This document shows, piece by piece, positions 37,307 through 46,267 of a stretch of 64,000 nt of DNA; the stretch's first letter is position 1, and each line of letters starts with the position of its first letter. The notes below the pieces were generated by a model that was not told where the DNA came from, searched no databases, and saw only the letters and a list, made by a program, of their open reading frames with translations. This DNA is from RH-AL1 sp965198495 (lineage in GTDB: Bacteria; Pseudomonadota; Alphaproteobacteria; Rhizobiales; Beijerinckiaceae): NCBI GenBank assembly GCA_965198495.1, contig CBDAPL010000001.1, forward strand, positions 2,914,001-2,978,000, written 5' to 3'. Made by a program: the position numbers and the translations under genes.

Positions 37307-38557
37307 ATGAAAAAAGTTCGTTTTTCTTATGCCTTGATGCTACCGATATTAGGCATCGGCGGCTTTTCTGCTTCCGCGCAGGACGCCTGTACCATAAAGA
37401 TCGCCCGGGTCGTCCCTGTAACGGGGCCTCTAGCCGACGTTGGCAAGGACACGCCGTGGGTCGACAACAATAAGGTCGGGCCGATCAACAAAGCCGGCGG
37501 TCTGAAGGTTGGCGATAAGCTGTGCAAGATCGATTACAAAATCTACGACAGCAAGAGCACGGTCGCAGGGTCGGCGGAAGCCGCGACGCAGGCTATCTTG
37601 CAAGACAAGGTCGACTTCCTGATCGCGCAGGGAACGCCAGACACGACCAACGCGCCGTCCGACCTGTGTGAGCGCAACCAGATCCCATGCATCGCGACCA
37701 ATACTCCAGTGGAGGCTTGGTTGTTTGGACCGGACGGCAAGCCAAAGACTTACAACTATTCCTTCGAGTTTTTCTTTTCTGTGCCGGACCTTGTGAAGAA
37801 CCACATCGGCATGATCAAATCCTTGCCGGGCGGATTCAACGGCAACATAGGATACCTCTACCCCAACGACGCTGACGGCACCGTCTTCGCCCAGATCTTC
37901 GATCCCGTTTTCAAGAAAGAAGGTTGGCACCCGACCGATCCGGGTCGCTTCCAGCAGGGCCTGCCCGACTTCACGTCCATCATCAACCAGTTCAAGCGCA
38001 ACAAGGTGCAGGTCGTGACGGGCGTTCTCGCGCCGCCCGACATGCAAAACTACCTGCAGCAGGCCGCGCAGGCCGGATACAAGCCGAAGATGTACATCAT
38101 CGACAAGGGCACCGGCTATCCCGAGCCGATGAAAGCGCTCGGCAAGGCCGGCTACGAGCTGCTTTCGGTCAACTTCTGGTCGCCGGCCTACCCCGGCAAG
38201 TCGGCCTACGGCGGCTATGATGGGCAGCAGCTCGTGGATCGGTTCGAAAAGGACACCGGCAAACAGTACATCCCGCCCCTCGGCTATGACGATGCCAGCT
38301 ATGACGTCTTGTTAAGCGCGATCCAGCGCGCGGGCACGAAGGAGCGCGCGCCGGTTCTCAAGGCGCTGACGACAACCGATCTCGAGACGGTCGTCGGCAC
38401 CGTCAAGTTCAATGCCCAGCACTATTCGGTGCAGCCGCTCGGCGGCGCGCAATGGCGCTTCGACCCGAAGACGAAGAAACTCGTCAAGGAAAACGTCTAC
38501 AACGCGGTCTATCCAAGCGTGAAGAAGACCGCCGACATGAAGCTATACGGGCAATAG
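37307..38557 (+). CDS. Liv-type ABC transporter substrate-binding protein
   Basis: 416 aa, exported (signal MKKVRFSYALMLPILGIGGFSASA). Periplasmic type I binding protein: IARVVPVTGPLADVGKD, DSKSTVAGSAEAATQAIL and the late SPAYPGKSAYGGYDGQQLVD are as in leucine/amide/urea-type receptors. The aromatic-rich ligand region differs from amino-acid LivJ proteins; the real ligand is unknown. It is the first gene of an importer operon that runs to the RpiR gene. Confidence 0.88.
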   Translation: MKKVRFSYALMLPILGIGGFSASAQDACTIKIARVVPVTGPLADVGKDTPWVDNNKVGPINKAGGLKVGDKLCKIDYKIYDSKSTVAGSAEAATQAILQDKVDFLIAQGTPDTTNAPSDLCERNQIPCIATNTPVEAWLFGPDGKPKTYNYSFEFFFSVPDLVKNHIGMIKSLPGGFNGNIGYLYPNDADGTVFAQIFDPVFKKEGWHPTDPGRFQQGLPDFTSIINQFKRNKVQVVTGVLAPPDMQNYLQQAAQAGYKPKMYIIDKGTGYPEPMKALGKAGYELLSVNFWSPAYPGKSAYGGYDGQQLVDRFEKDTGKQYIPPLGYDDASYDVLLSAIQRAGTKERAPVLKALTTTDLETVVGTVKFNAQHYSVQPLGGAQWRFDPKTKKLVKENVYNAVYPSVKKTADMKLYGQ

Positions 38558-38570
38558 GCCCAACCCGCTC

Positions 38571-39287
38571 ATGAGCGCGCTCCTCAGCGTCCGCAACCTC
38601 TCCAAGTCGTTTGGCGCCATCCACGTGGCGAGGAGCATCGACCTCGATCTCGAGGCAGGCGAAATCCTCGGCGTGATCGGCCCGAACGGCGCGGGAAAGA
38701 CGACGCTGTTCGGCATGCTCTCCGGGCATATCGCGCCCTCAAGCGGTCGGATCGCTTTCGGGCCGCGCGACATCACGGCCGAGCCGCCTCACGCCCGCGC
38801 CCGGGCCGGCATCGCACGCACGTACCAGGTCCCGCGCCCGTTCGGGCAGATGAGCGTGACCGACAACCTGCGCGTCGCCGCGAACTTCGCGGCCGGCCTG
38901 CGCGGCGCGGAAGCCGCGGCCTGGATCGCCGAAGTCCTCGATCTCACCGGGCTTCGAGCGCACGCCAAAACCCCGGCCGGACGCCTGCCGCTTCTGGTGC
39001 GCAAGCGCCATGAATTGGCGCGCGCGCTGGCGATGAAGCCCAAGGTGCTGCTCATCGACGAGGTTGCGGCGGGGCTGACCGAGGAGGAAGTGCGCGTCTT
39101 CATCGCTCTCGTGCGCCGCATCCGCGCCATGGGGACGGCGGTGGTGTGGATCGAGCACGTGATCCGAACCATGCTGACCGCGACCGACCGGCTGATGGTG
39201 CTCGCCGATGGCGCCGTGCTCGCCTCGGGCGAACCGCGGCACGTCATCGAGAGTCCGGAGGTCAGGCGTGTCTACCTTGGCGCCTGA
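38571..39287 (+). CDS. Liv-type ABC transporter ATP-binding protein (LivG-like)
   Basis: 238 aa. Walker A GPNGAGKTTLFG at about residues 37-48, Q-loop region, Walker B KVLLIDEV and switch His in VVWIEHV. The expected LSGGQ signature is replaced by LPLLVRKRHELARAL; a similar GRKR-type variant is known to me from some LivG proteins, so this need not mean loss of function. It starts 13 bp after the binding-protein stop; the next ATPase gene overlaps it by 20 bp. Confidence 0.88.
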   Translation: MSALLSVRNLSKSFGAIHVARSIDLDLEAGEILGVIGPNGAGKTTLFGMLSGHIAPSSGRIAFGPRDITAEPPHARARAGIARTYQVPRPFGQMSVTDNLRVAANFAAGLRGAEAAAWIAEVLDLTGLRAHAKTPAGRLPLLVRKRHELARALAMKPKVLLIDEVAAGLTEEEVRVFIALVRRIRAMGTAVVWIEHVIRTMLTATDRLMVLADGAVLASGEPRHVIESPEVRRVYLGA

Positions 39288-40053
39288 GCTCGCAGCCGAG
39301 CCGCCCCTGTTGGCGATCTCCGACGTGTCGGCCTTCTACGGCGAGCTACAGGCGCTCGACGCGATCGACCTCGACCTTCATCGTGGCGAGATCCTGGCAA
39401 TCATCGGTGCGAACGGCGCCGGCAAATCGACGTTGTTGCGATCGATTGCGGGGCTTACCAGCAGCGGCGGGAACAGCCGCCTCGACGGCCGCATCGTCCT
39501 GGCGGGCCAGCGGATCGATTCCGCCGCCTCGGCCACCATCGTCGATGCGGGCATCGCTCTGGTCCCGGAAGGACGCCGACTTTTCGGGCGCATGAGCGTC
39601 GAAGACAACCTGCTTTGCGGCGCCTACCTGCCGCGTTGCCGGAGCGGCCTGCGGGACAAGCTGAACGAGGTCTTGAGCCTGTTTCCCCGCCTGCGCGAAC
39701 GGCGCCGCCAACCCGTGTCGCAGATGTCCGGCGGCGAACAGCAGATGGTCGCCATCGGTCGCGCGCTCATGTCCTCGCCGCGTCTGCTTCTGCTCGACGA
39801 GCTGTCGCTCGGTCTGTCACCGGCGATGGTGGAGGACATCTACGCCAATCTTGCCCGCATCGTCGGCGGCGGCCTGACCGTCATCTTGGTGGAACAGGAC
39901 CTGTCGCGCGCGTTGAAGGCCGCAACGCGCTTCGTCGTCATGCTGGAAGGACGGATCGTGCTGCGCGGCCGGCCGGGCGAGATCGCGTACGAGACGATCA
40001 CGGCGGCCTATTTCGGCGCTCCCGCAGTCCTCCAGGAGGTCGCGGCGCGATGA
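39268..40053 (+). CDS. Liv-type ABC transporter ATP-binding protein (LivF-like)
   Basis: 261 aa from the GTG at 39268, overlapping the previous gene by 20 bp. Walker A GANGAGKSTLL, the intact signature MSGGEQQMVAIGRALM, Walker B LLLLDELSLGLSP and switch His region VILVEQDLSRAL. The frame is open to 39208, but the start there would duplicate LivG coding sequence. Its TGA overlaps the start of the permease gene as ATGA. Confidence 0.88.
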   Translation: MSTLAPELAAEPPLLAISDVSAFYGELQALDAIDLDLHRGEILAIIGANGAGKSTLLRSIAGLTSSGGNSRLDGRIVLAGQRIDSAASATIVDAGIALVPEGRRLFGRMSVEDNLLCGAYLPRCRSGLRDKLNEVLSLFPRLRERRRQPVSQMSGGEQQMVAIGRALMSSPRLLLLDELSLGLSPAMVEDIYANLARIVGGGLTVILVEQDLSRALKAATRFVVMLEGRIVLRGRPGEIAYETITAAYFGAPAVLQEVAAR

Positions 40054-40970
40054 GCGCGGACGATATCTACTGGGCGTTCATCGATCTCGCCAACGGCTGC
40101 CTGTCGGGGGCGATGCTTGGCGGCTCCTACGCGCTGATCAGCATCGGGCTCGCCTTGACCTTCGGCGTCATGCGCCTCGTCAACCTCTCGCACGGCGATT
40201 GGCTGATCCTTGCCGCCTACCTCTGCAACGCCGTCCTCGCGCGGGTGCAGGTGTCCCCGTTCCTGGCGCTGATCCCCGTCGTGCCGGTCATGTACGCGCT
40301 CGGCTACGGCCTGCAGCGTGGACTGTTGAATCGCGTCTCGCTGCAGGTGACCACGCGGCGCGATATGCCGCCGGCGATCGGTCTGATGTTGCCGCTCATC
40401 CTCACCTTCGGCCTGTCGATCGTGCTCAGCCAAGGCATGCTCCTGGTCTTCGGTGCCGATGCCGCGACGATCCGCAACGATCTGTCCTTTTCGGCCATCC
40501 GGCTGAGCGACGATCTCAGCGTGTCGACCCTGCGTCTCGGTTTCTTCGGGGTGGCGGCCGCGCTCATCGGAGCGCTAGCCGTCTGGATGCGCAGGACCCA
40601 TCTCGGCAGAGCCATCCGCGCGGCTTCCGACGATCCAGAGGTCGCGGGCCTGATGGGCATGCGGACCTCGCACGTCTACGCCGTCGCAAGCGGCCTTTCG
40701 CTCGCCTTCGCGTCGGTCGCCGGCTTCATGATCGGCATGCTGCGCTCATTCCAGCCGTTCGACGGCCCCCCCTTTCTGCTCATCGCGTTCGGGGTCGTCA
40801 TCATCGGCGGTCTCGGCTCGCTCGGCGGCTGCTTCGCCGGCGGCATCACGCTCGGCGTCGTGCAGGTGCTCGCCGGCACCTACTTCGGACCGGCAGCCCA
40901 GCAGGTCGCAGGCTACCTCTTCATCCTCCTGATCCTTGCGGTTCGCCCGCAGGGTCTCTTTGCCCGATAG
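40050..40970 (+). CDS. Liv-type ABC transporter permease (LivH-like)
   Basis: 306 aa, about eight membrane segments. Starts in an ATGA overlap with the ATPase gene. Typical LivH features are GGSYALISIGLALTFGVMRLVNLSHGDW, AIRAASDDPEVAGLMGM and GLGSLGGCFAGGITLG. It forms the transmembrane pore with the LivM-like protein. Confidence 0.9.
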   Translation: MSADDIYWAFIDLANGCLSGAMLGGSYALISIGLALTFGVMRLVNLSHGDWLILAAYLCNAVLARVQVSPFLALIPVVPVMYALGYGLQRGLLNRVSLQVTTRRDMPPAIGLMLPLILTFGLSIVLSQGMLLVFGADAATIRNDLSFSAIRLSDDLSVSTLRLGFFGVAAALIGALAVWMRRTHLGRAIRAASDDPEVAGLMGMRTSHVYAVASGLSLAFASVAGFMIGMLRSFQPFDGPPFLLIAFGVVIIGGLGSLGGCFAGGITLGVVQVLAGTYFGPAAQQVAGYLFILLILAVRPQGLFAR

Positions 40971-40980
40971 GCAGGCGCCA

Positions 40981-42177
40981 GTGCCGCGAACGCCTGACCT
41001 TATCGCGACAGCCAAGACGGATGCTTTGACGTCTCGGCTCCTTAGACTGGTCGATCCGCGATATGCGTCGACCTGGGCTTCTGCAATCGCGGGTGTCCTT
41101 TTGCTGGCTCCGCTCGCGATCGGCTCGGGCAGCTACGCGCTGCACATCTTGATGACGATGTTCCTCTTCGCGACGCTCGGTCACGCGTGGAACCTCATGG
41201 CCGGTTACGCCGGTCTCCTCACCTTCGGTCAGCAGGTGTTCATCGGCATCGGCGGCTTCGCCGAAGCCATGGTCTTCTATTACGCACCCGTGCCGATCTG
41301 GCTCGCTTGGCCGGTCTCCGGCTTGGCCGCCGTGGCATTCGCGTGGCTCCTATGCCTTCCGATCCGGGCGCGCGGCAGCCGTCGGCGCGTTTGGATCGGC
41401 GTCACCGTCGCCGTCGTCATGGCGCTCGGCTACGAGGCCGCGATCGCCCTCTATCCCGCCGCGGACGTCTTCGGCAGCGCCTACGTGCGGCGCGTGGTCA
41501 TGCTGCTGCTGATCTTCCTCGGCGCCCTGCCGCTTCTCAAGATCCGCGGCGCCCATTTCGCCATCGCGACATGGCTCATCGCGGAATCCGTCTCGACCGT
41601 CCTCAACGGCTGGAACGTGGCTGGTGCCGGCGGCGGCATGCAGATCAAGACCAACGTGACCCAGCTGCAGCTCTACTATGCGGCGCTGCTGCTGATGGCC
41701 GCGACGACCGTCACGATCTTCCTCTGGATGCGCTCGACGAGCGGCCTCGCGCTGACCGCGATCCGCGACGATGAAGACGCCGCGCAGAGCTGCGGCATCG
41801 ACGTCGGCGCGGTGAAAGCGGCGGTCTTCCTGTTCAGCGCCTTCATCACGGGGCTGGCGTCGGGCCTCTACTTCATCGACGTGGTGATCATCACCCCGCC
41901 TTCGGCCTTCACGATCTCCTGGGCGTCCTACATCGTCTTCATCGCGGTGTCCGGCGGCATGGGGACCGTCGCCGGGCCGCTCATCGGCGCCGTTTTGTTC
42001 ATCGCCATCGAGCGCCTGCTCGGGGCTGCCGCTGGTCAGGGCCTCTTACTGCTCGGCCTTATCTCCATCGCACTCATGCTGGTGCTGCCACGCGGCGTCA
42101 TGGGTTTGGTCTCCGACCTTCTTTACAGACGCAGCCAATCGTCCGCCCCTCGTCATCGAACGAAGCGCGGAGGTTAA
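40981..42177 (+). CDS. Liv-type ABC transporter permease (LivM-like)
   Basis: 398 aa from the GTG at 40981; a TTG at 40936 would overlap the previous gene. There are about ten membrane segments. LivM signatures are HAWNLMAGYAGLLTFGQQVFIGIGGFAEA, IRDDEDAAQSCGIDV and SGGMGTVAGPLIGAVLF. Between segments it has an Arg-rich cytoplasmic loop (LPIRARGSRRRVW). It completes the importer. Confidence 0.88.
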   Translation: MPRTPDLIATAKTDALTSRLLRLVDPRYASTWASAIAGVLLLAPLAIGSGSYALHILMTMFLFATLGHAWNLMAGYAGLLTFGQQVFIGIGGFAEAMVFYYAPVPIWLAWPVSGLAAVAFAWLLCLPIRARGSRRRVWIGVTVAVVMALGYEAAIALYPAADVFGSAYVRRVVMLLLIFLGALPLLKIRGAHFAIATWLIAESVSTVLNGWNVAGAGGGMQIKTNVTQLQLYYAALLLMAATTVTIFLWMRSTSGLALTAIRDDEDAAQSCGIDVGAVKAAVFLFSAFITGLASGLYFIDVVIITPPSAFTISWASYIVFIAVSGGMGTVAGPLIGAVLFIAIERLLGAAAGQGLLLLGLISIALMLVLPRGVMGLVSDLLYRRSQSSAPRHRTKRGG

Positions 42178-42219
42178 GCTGTGACCACGACACTCGATCT
42201 TTCGTCCCGGAGGTAGACC

Positions 42220-43170
42220 ATGGCTATGCAACCAATACTCGGCGCCCATCCAAAACGCGACACCGACTACTCGATCTGGCCGTTGGCCTATTGTCAGGCC
42301 GACATGCCGTACGACTTTTTCGGCGGGTCCGGCCTGTTCAGCAACAAGGGCATCATCAAGATCCCGATGATTTACACGCTGGTGGTCGGAGGCGAAGTCG
42401 GCGGCAAGCGCCACGTCGCTCTCGTCGACTGCGGCTTCAACAAGGGTGAATGGCTGAAGCGATATGCGTTTTCCAACTGGGAAGAGCCCAAGGACGTGCT
42501 CGCCAAAGTCGGCTTCGCCCCAGAGGATGTCGACGTGATCCTCGTCACGCACATGCATTTCGATCATATGGGCAACTTCCAGGCTTTCCCGAACGCCAAG
42601 CTCTTCGTGCAGCTCGACGAATATACCGGCTGGTCCGAAGCGGTCTGCTGCGCGCATCAGATGGAGACGGAGGAAGAGAAGGCATGGATCTTTTCCTCGT
42701 TCGACCCGGAAGATCTCGTGCGCGCCGCGCAAGGTCTCTCGACCGGGCGTATCCAGTTCGTGCGCGGTGACGAAGAAGTTCTGCCGGGAATCACGGCTCA
42801 TCTCGCCAAGGATACTCATACGTTCGGCACTCAATACTTCATGGTTCATACGCACGATGGGCCTTTCGCCATCGCGGGCGACGCGGTTTACTGGTACTCG
42901 AATGCCGAAAAGATGTGGCCTCCGGGTTACAGTCAAGGAAACTCATTCAACTCTCTCTATACTTACAAGCAGATGCGAGACGCGCTGAAGAACGAAACCA
43001 AGCGCATCATCCCGGGCCACGATCCCCTCGTTTGGGAACGTCATCTGTCCTGGGCGACTGCCAACGGGAACCAGGTGGCCGAAGTCAACCTGCGAAAGGG
43101 CGATTCATCGCGCAAGCCTTATCGCACGGTCACGCCATCGCCCGAGCCGCCGGCTGTGGCCAACGCCTGA
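42220..43170 (+). CDS. Metallo-beta-lactamase-fold hydrolase (AHL-lactonase-like)
   Basis: 316 aa, no signal peptide. The zinc motif THMHFDHMGN is at about residues 110-119, with later ligands in FMVHTHDGP, IAGDAVYWY and IIPGHDP. The fold matches the N-acyl-homoserine-lactonase family, which includes lactone and amide hydrolases of unknown substrate. The start is 42 bp after the permease stop with a GGAGG ribosome site, so it belongs to the operon. In this context it probably hydrolyses a lactone or cyclic amide in the imported compound (inference). Confidence 0.82.
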   Translation: MAMQPILGAHPKRDTDYSIWPLAYCQADMPYDFFGGSGLFSNKGIIKIPMIYTLVVGGEVGGKRHVALVDCGFNKGEWLKRYAFSNWEEPKDVLAKVGFAPEDVDVILVTHMHFDHMGNFQAFPNAKLFVQLDEYTGWSEAVCCAHQMETEEEKAWIFSSFDPEDLVRAAQGLSTGRIQFVRGDEEVLPGITAHLAKDTHTFGTQYFMVHTHDGPFAIAGDAVYWYSNAEKMWPPGYSQGNSFNSLYTYKQMRDALKNETKRIIPGHDPLVWERHLSWATANGNQVAEVNLRKGDSSRKPYRTVTPSPEPPAVANA

Positions 43171-43234
43171 CTTGCGGGCGCCCTCCTCTTGAGGGCAGCA
43201 TTGAACCTAAACCCTCCAGCAATCGAGGACACCA

Positions 43235-44113
43235 GTGACGACACTCTACGCCGGCTACGCCGATCAACCCGCGCTCGACAGCGCTTATGACGTCGAGAAC
43301 TCGGTACCCGACTTCATGATCTACGCTCGCAAGTTCATGGCCGACAGCGAAGCGGCGGAGGCGGCGATCCCCAACAAGCGCCTGGGAGTTCAATACGGGC
43401 CGACGCTGATGGAGAACCTCGACCTCTACCTGCCGCCCAAGGCCGAGGGAAAAGCGCCGATCCTCGTCTTCGTGCATGGCGGCTATTGGAAGAGCCTCAC
43501 CTCGCGCGTGTTCAGCTGCGTGGCGCCCGGTCCGGTCGCCGCGGGCATGTGCGTGGTCAACGTGACCTACGACCTCTGCCCTCAAGTCGACATCGGCGAA
43601 ATCATCCGACAGGTTCGCGCGGCGGTCGCCTGGACGGCGCGGAACGCCGCGGAGTTCGGCGGTGATCCGGACCGGATCATCGTCGCAGGCCATTCGGCCG
43701 GTGGTCACCTGACGGCCACGACCATGCTGACGGACTGGTCGCGCTACGGTTTGCCGGCAAACTTGATCAAGGGCGGCTTCGCCATCAGCGGATTGTTCGA
43801 TCTCGAACCGCTGGCATATAGCTTCCTTCAGCCAAGCTTGCGGATGACCGGCGAAACCATCCGCAACTGCAGCCCGCAGCACAACGTGCAGCCCATCGCG
43901 GCACCTTTGGCTTTTACTTGGGGCGACGCCGATCCTGCCGCGTTCGCTGGCCAGTCAGAACGCTTCGCCGCCGCTTGGGCGGCCGCCGGCAATCGCGGCG
44001 GCAGCTTCGTGCTGCAGAACGCCAATCATTTCGAGGTTCTGGAAGGCTTCAAGACCGCGGATGGCATCATGACTCGAACGGTCCTGAACCTTCTGGACGG
44101 AAAGCTGCCTTAA
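43235..44113 (+). CDS. Alpha/beta hydrolase, arylformamidase (kynurenine formamidase)-like
   Basis: 292 aa from a GTG at 43235, with GAGGAC eight bases before. The oxyanion motif is HGGYWKS and the nucleophile elbow is AGHSAGGHL. The late Asp and His lie in WGDADPAAF and NANHFEVLEGF. These HGGYW hydrolases cleave N-formyl- and other aryl amides or esters. It is the seventh gene in the operon with the Liv importer and MBL-fold enzyme. Confidence 0.82.
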   Translation: MTTLYAGYADQPALDSAYDVENSVPDFMIYARKFMADSEAAEAAIPNKRLGVQYGPTLMENLDLYLPPKAEGKAPILVFVHGGYWKSLTSRVFSCVAPGPVAAGMCVVNVTYDLCPQVDIGEIIRQVRAAVAWTARNAAEFGGDPDRIIVAGHSAGGHLTATTMLTDWSRYGLPANLIKGGFAISGLFDLEPLAYSFLQPSLRMTGETIRNCSPQHNVQPIAAPLAFTWGDADPAAFAGQSERFAAAWAAAGNRGGSFVLQNANHFEVLEGFKTADGIMTRTVLNLLDGKLP

Positions 44114-44215
44114 GGCTGGCAGCGGAGACCGTCACAGTGGAACCTTGGCCGGTGACGCCGGCGCGTGGCATAAGACCGCCTGCAAATCTTCGAATCGGCG
44201 GTCGCAGGAGCAGCT

Positions 44216-45217
44216 TTGAGCATCAAGTCGGCACGACCGAAAGTACCGTCGCGAGCAGACACGGCGTCCGCCGCCGTGTCGATCGACACACCGGCGGGCA
44301 CGGTCGCCGAACGGATCCGGGCGCTACGCAACCAGCTTGCGCCCGCGGAACTCGCGGTCGCCAACAGGTTGCTGACGAACTATCCCATGGCCGGACTTGT
44401 CCCGATCGTGCAGCTTGCGGCGGGAGCCGAGGTCAGCGCGCCGACGGTCACGCGGCTCATCAGCAAGCTCGGGTTCAGCGGGTACGCCGCGTTTCACCGC
44501 GCCTTGCGCGCTGAAGTCCAAGCCCGCATCTTTTCTCCTGTCGACGTCTATCCGGGCGAAGAGACCGGCAGCGCGCAGGCCGGCAGCGCGGCGGCGCGCG
44601 CCAGGACAGCCTATATCGACAGCATCAACGCAACCTTCATGAACCTCGACGTGCACGATCTCGACGCGAGCGTCGCATGTCTCGCCGACCCGTCGCGACC
44701 AGCCTACGTTCTGGGAGGCCGCTACAGCACCGTATTGGCTGCCAAGCTCGTCGCCTACCTGTCCATGTTGCGGCCCAACGTCGTCCACATCCGCAGTCAT
44801 TCGGGCGGTCGGATCGCTGGGCTCGTCGATGTCGGCCCCGACACCGTGGCGATCGTCTTCGATTTCCGCCGGTACCAGAAAACCACGATCGAGTGGGGTC
44901 TCGCCGCGGCGGCGCGCGGCGCTCATCTCGTGGTCATCACCGATCAGTTCCTGTCGCCCTTGGCCCCGCATGCGACATCGCTTCTGACGACGAGCACCAC
45001 TGGCCTTGGACCGTTCGATTCGATGACTGGAGCCTTCGCGCTGACGGAACTGATGGTCTCCGAGGCGGCGCGCGCCATGGGCGAACCGGCGCGCCGCCGC
45101 CTCGCCGAATTCGAGCAGCTCCAGCTTGATGAGGAACAGGGACGAGACGAACCGGGCCCGGTTGGAACGCGGCTTTCGGCGAACTCAAAGGTCCAGCGCA
45201 AGCCGACGCGTGCGTGA
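44216..45217 (+). CDS. RpiR-family transcriptional regulator (HTH + SIS domain)
   Basis: 333 aa, start TTG at 44216 with AGGAG six bases before it. The N-terminal HTH_6 domain is at about residues 28-105 (AERIRALRNQLAPAELAVANRLL… GAEVSAPTVTRLISKLGFSGYAAFHRAL). A SIS sugar-phosphate-like sensor domain follows from about 150 (AYVLGGRYSTVLAAKLVAYL). RpiR proteins control catabolic operons in response to a metabolite. It is the last gene of the rightward operon, and its 3' end overlaps the convergent reductase gene by 33 bp. Confidence 0.87.
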   Translation: MSIKSARPKVPSRADTASAAVSIDTPAGTVAERIRALRNQLAPAELAVANRLLTNYPMAGLVPIVQLAAGAEVSAPTVTRLISKLGFSGYAAFHRALRAEVQARIFSPVDVYPGEETGSAQAGSAAARARTAYIDSINATFMNLDVHDLDASVACLADPSRPAYVLGGRYSTVLAAKLVAYLSMLRPNVVHIRSHSGGRIAGLVDVGPDTVAIVFDFRRYQKTTIEWGLAAAARGAHLVVITDQFLSPLAPHATSLLTTSTTGLGPFDSMTGAFALTELMVSEAARAMGEPARRRLAEFEQLQLDEEQGRDEPGPVGTRLSANSKVQRKPTRA

Positions 45218-46267
45218 GCGTCCGACGCAGATCATCATCGTGCGGCTTTCCGCTCGCTCCTCGTCGCTCAAGACGGTGTCCCGATGGTCGGGCGTCCCGG
45301 CGACGACGGCCGTCTCGCAAGTCCCGCAATAGCCATCCGAGCAACTGAATGACAGGCCGGAGCGAACCTCGCGCGCGCACTCCAGGATCGACTGCCCGGC
45401 ACCGACCTCGAGCACATGGCCGCTTTGTCGCAATTCGACCGTGAACGGCCCATCTGGATCGCACGCGGCGGCGAAATCAGGGACCAGAGATTCCCTGCCG
45501 GCGTCGCCTTGCGCGAGCGACACGCCGGACCCGGGCTCGGACGTCAACGCGCTCCCGAACCGTTCGACATGGAGATCGAAGGGGATGCCACCCGCGTGAA
45601 GCTGTTCCACTTCGCGAATCAGTCGCTCCGGGCCGCAGCAGTAGACCGCGCTGCCCGGCGGAGCGCCAGCGAGCAGGTCCGCGACCGCGATGCGATCGCA
45701 CTCGTCTCGCGCGACGACGGTGAAGCGGGCCCTGGTGGACGCCGCGCGCTCCGCGAGCGAGTCGAGGAAGGCCATGCTCGATCGAGAACGCCCGAGGTAG
45801 TGCATCTCCCACGAGCCGCCTCGCGCGATAACCTCTTGGACCATGGGCAGCAGCGGCGTGATCCCGATTCCGCCCGCGATGAACACGATGTGCGGCGCGT
45901 GGATCAACTCGAAGTGGTTGCGCGGCAGGGACACCGACAAGACCCGACCGACCAGGTCCGAGCTATGAACCTCGCGTGACGCACCGCGTCCGTTCGGATC
46001 GTTGAGAACCGCGACCTGGTAGCTGCCGGCGTCGTCAAGGTTCCCACACAAAGAATAGGACCGTGTCGCGCCCGACGGCAGCTTCACGTCGATATGCGCG
46101 CCAGCGGTCCACGGCGGCAGCGCGCCGTTCGCGGCGTCGACGAACTCGAGGCCGAGCACACCGTCCGCGAGATGGCGCGCCGCCTTGACCCGGAGAGACA
46201 ACGGAAAACGCGACGTCTCAATGTCGCGCTCCACGCTGCCAGCGCTCGCGTCAAGATGCGCCGCCAT
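45185..46267 (-). CDS. Oxygenase reductase, FNR-type with C-terminal 2Fe-2S ferredoxin domain
   Basis: 360 aa. FAD/FMN-binding domain with RSYSLCG at about residues 68-74, NAD-binding GGIGITPLLPM and CCGPERLI, then a plant-type ferredoxin domain with Cys309-x4-Cys314-x2-Cys317-x29-Cys347, spacing exactly as in active proteins. This is the phthalate dioxygenase reductase/VanB layout. It passes electrons from NAD(P)H to the Rieske oxygenase encoded just upstream. Start ATG 46267 overlaps the beta-subunit stop (GTG at 46270 is also possible). Confidence 0.9.
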   Translation of the reverse strand: MAAHLDASAGSVERDIETSRFPLSLRVKAARHLADGVLGLEFVDAANGALPPWTAGAHIDVKLPSGATRSYSLCGNLDDAGSYQVAVLNDPNGRGASREVHSSDLVGRVLSVSLPRNHFELIHAPHIVFIAGGIGITPLLPMVQEVIARGGSWEMHYLGRSRSSMAFLDSLAERAASTRARFTVVARDECDRIAVADLLAGAPPGSAVYCCGPERLIREVEQLHAGGIPFDLHVERFGSALTSEPGSGVSLAQGDAGRESLVPDFAAACDPDGPFTVELRQSGHVLEVGAGQSILECAREVRSGLSFSCSDGYCGTCETAVVAGTPDHRDTVLSDEERAESRTMMICVGRSRTRRLALDL

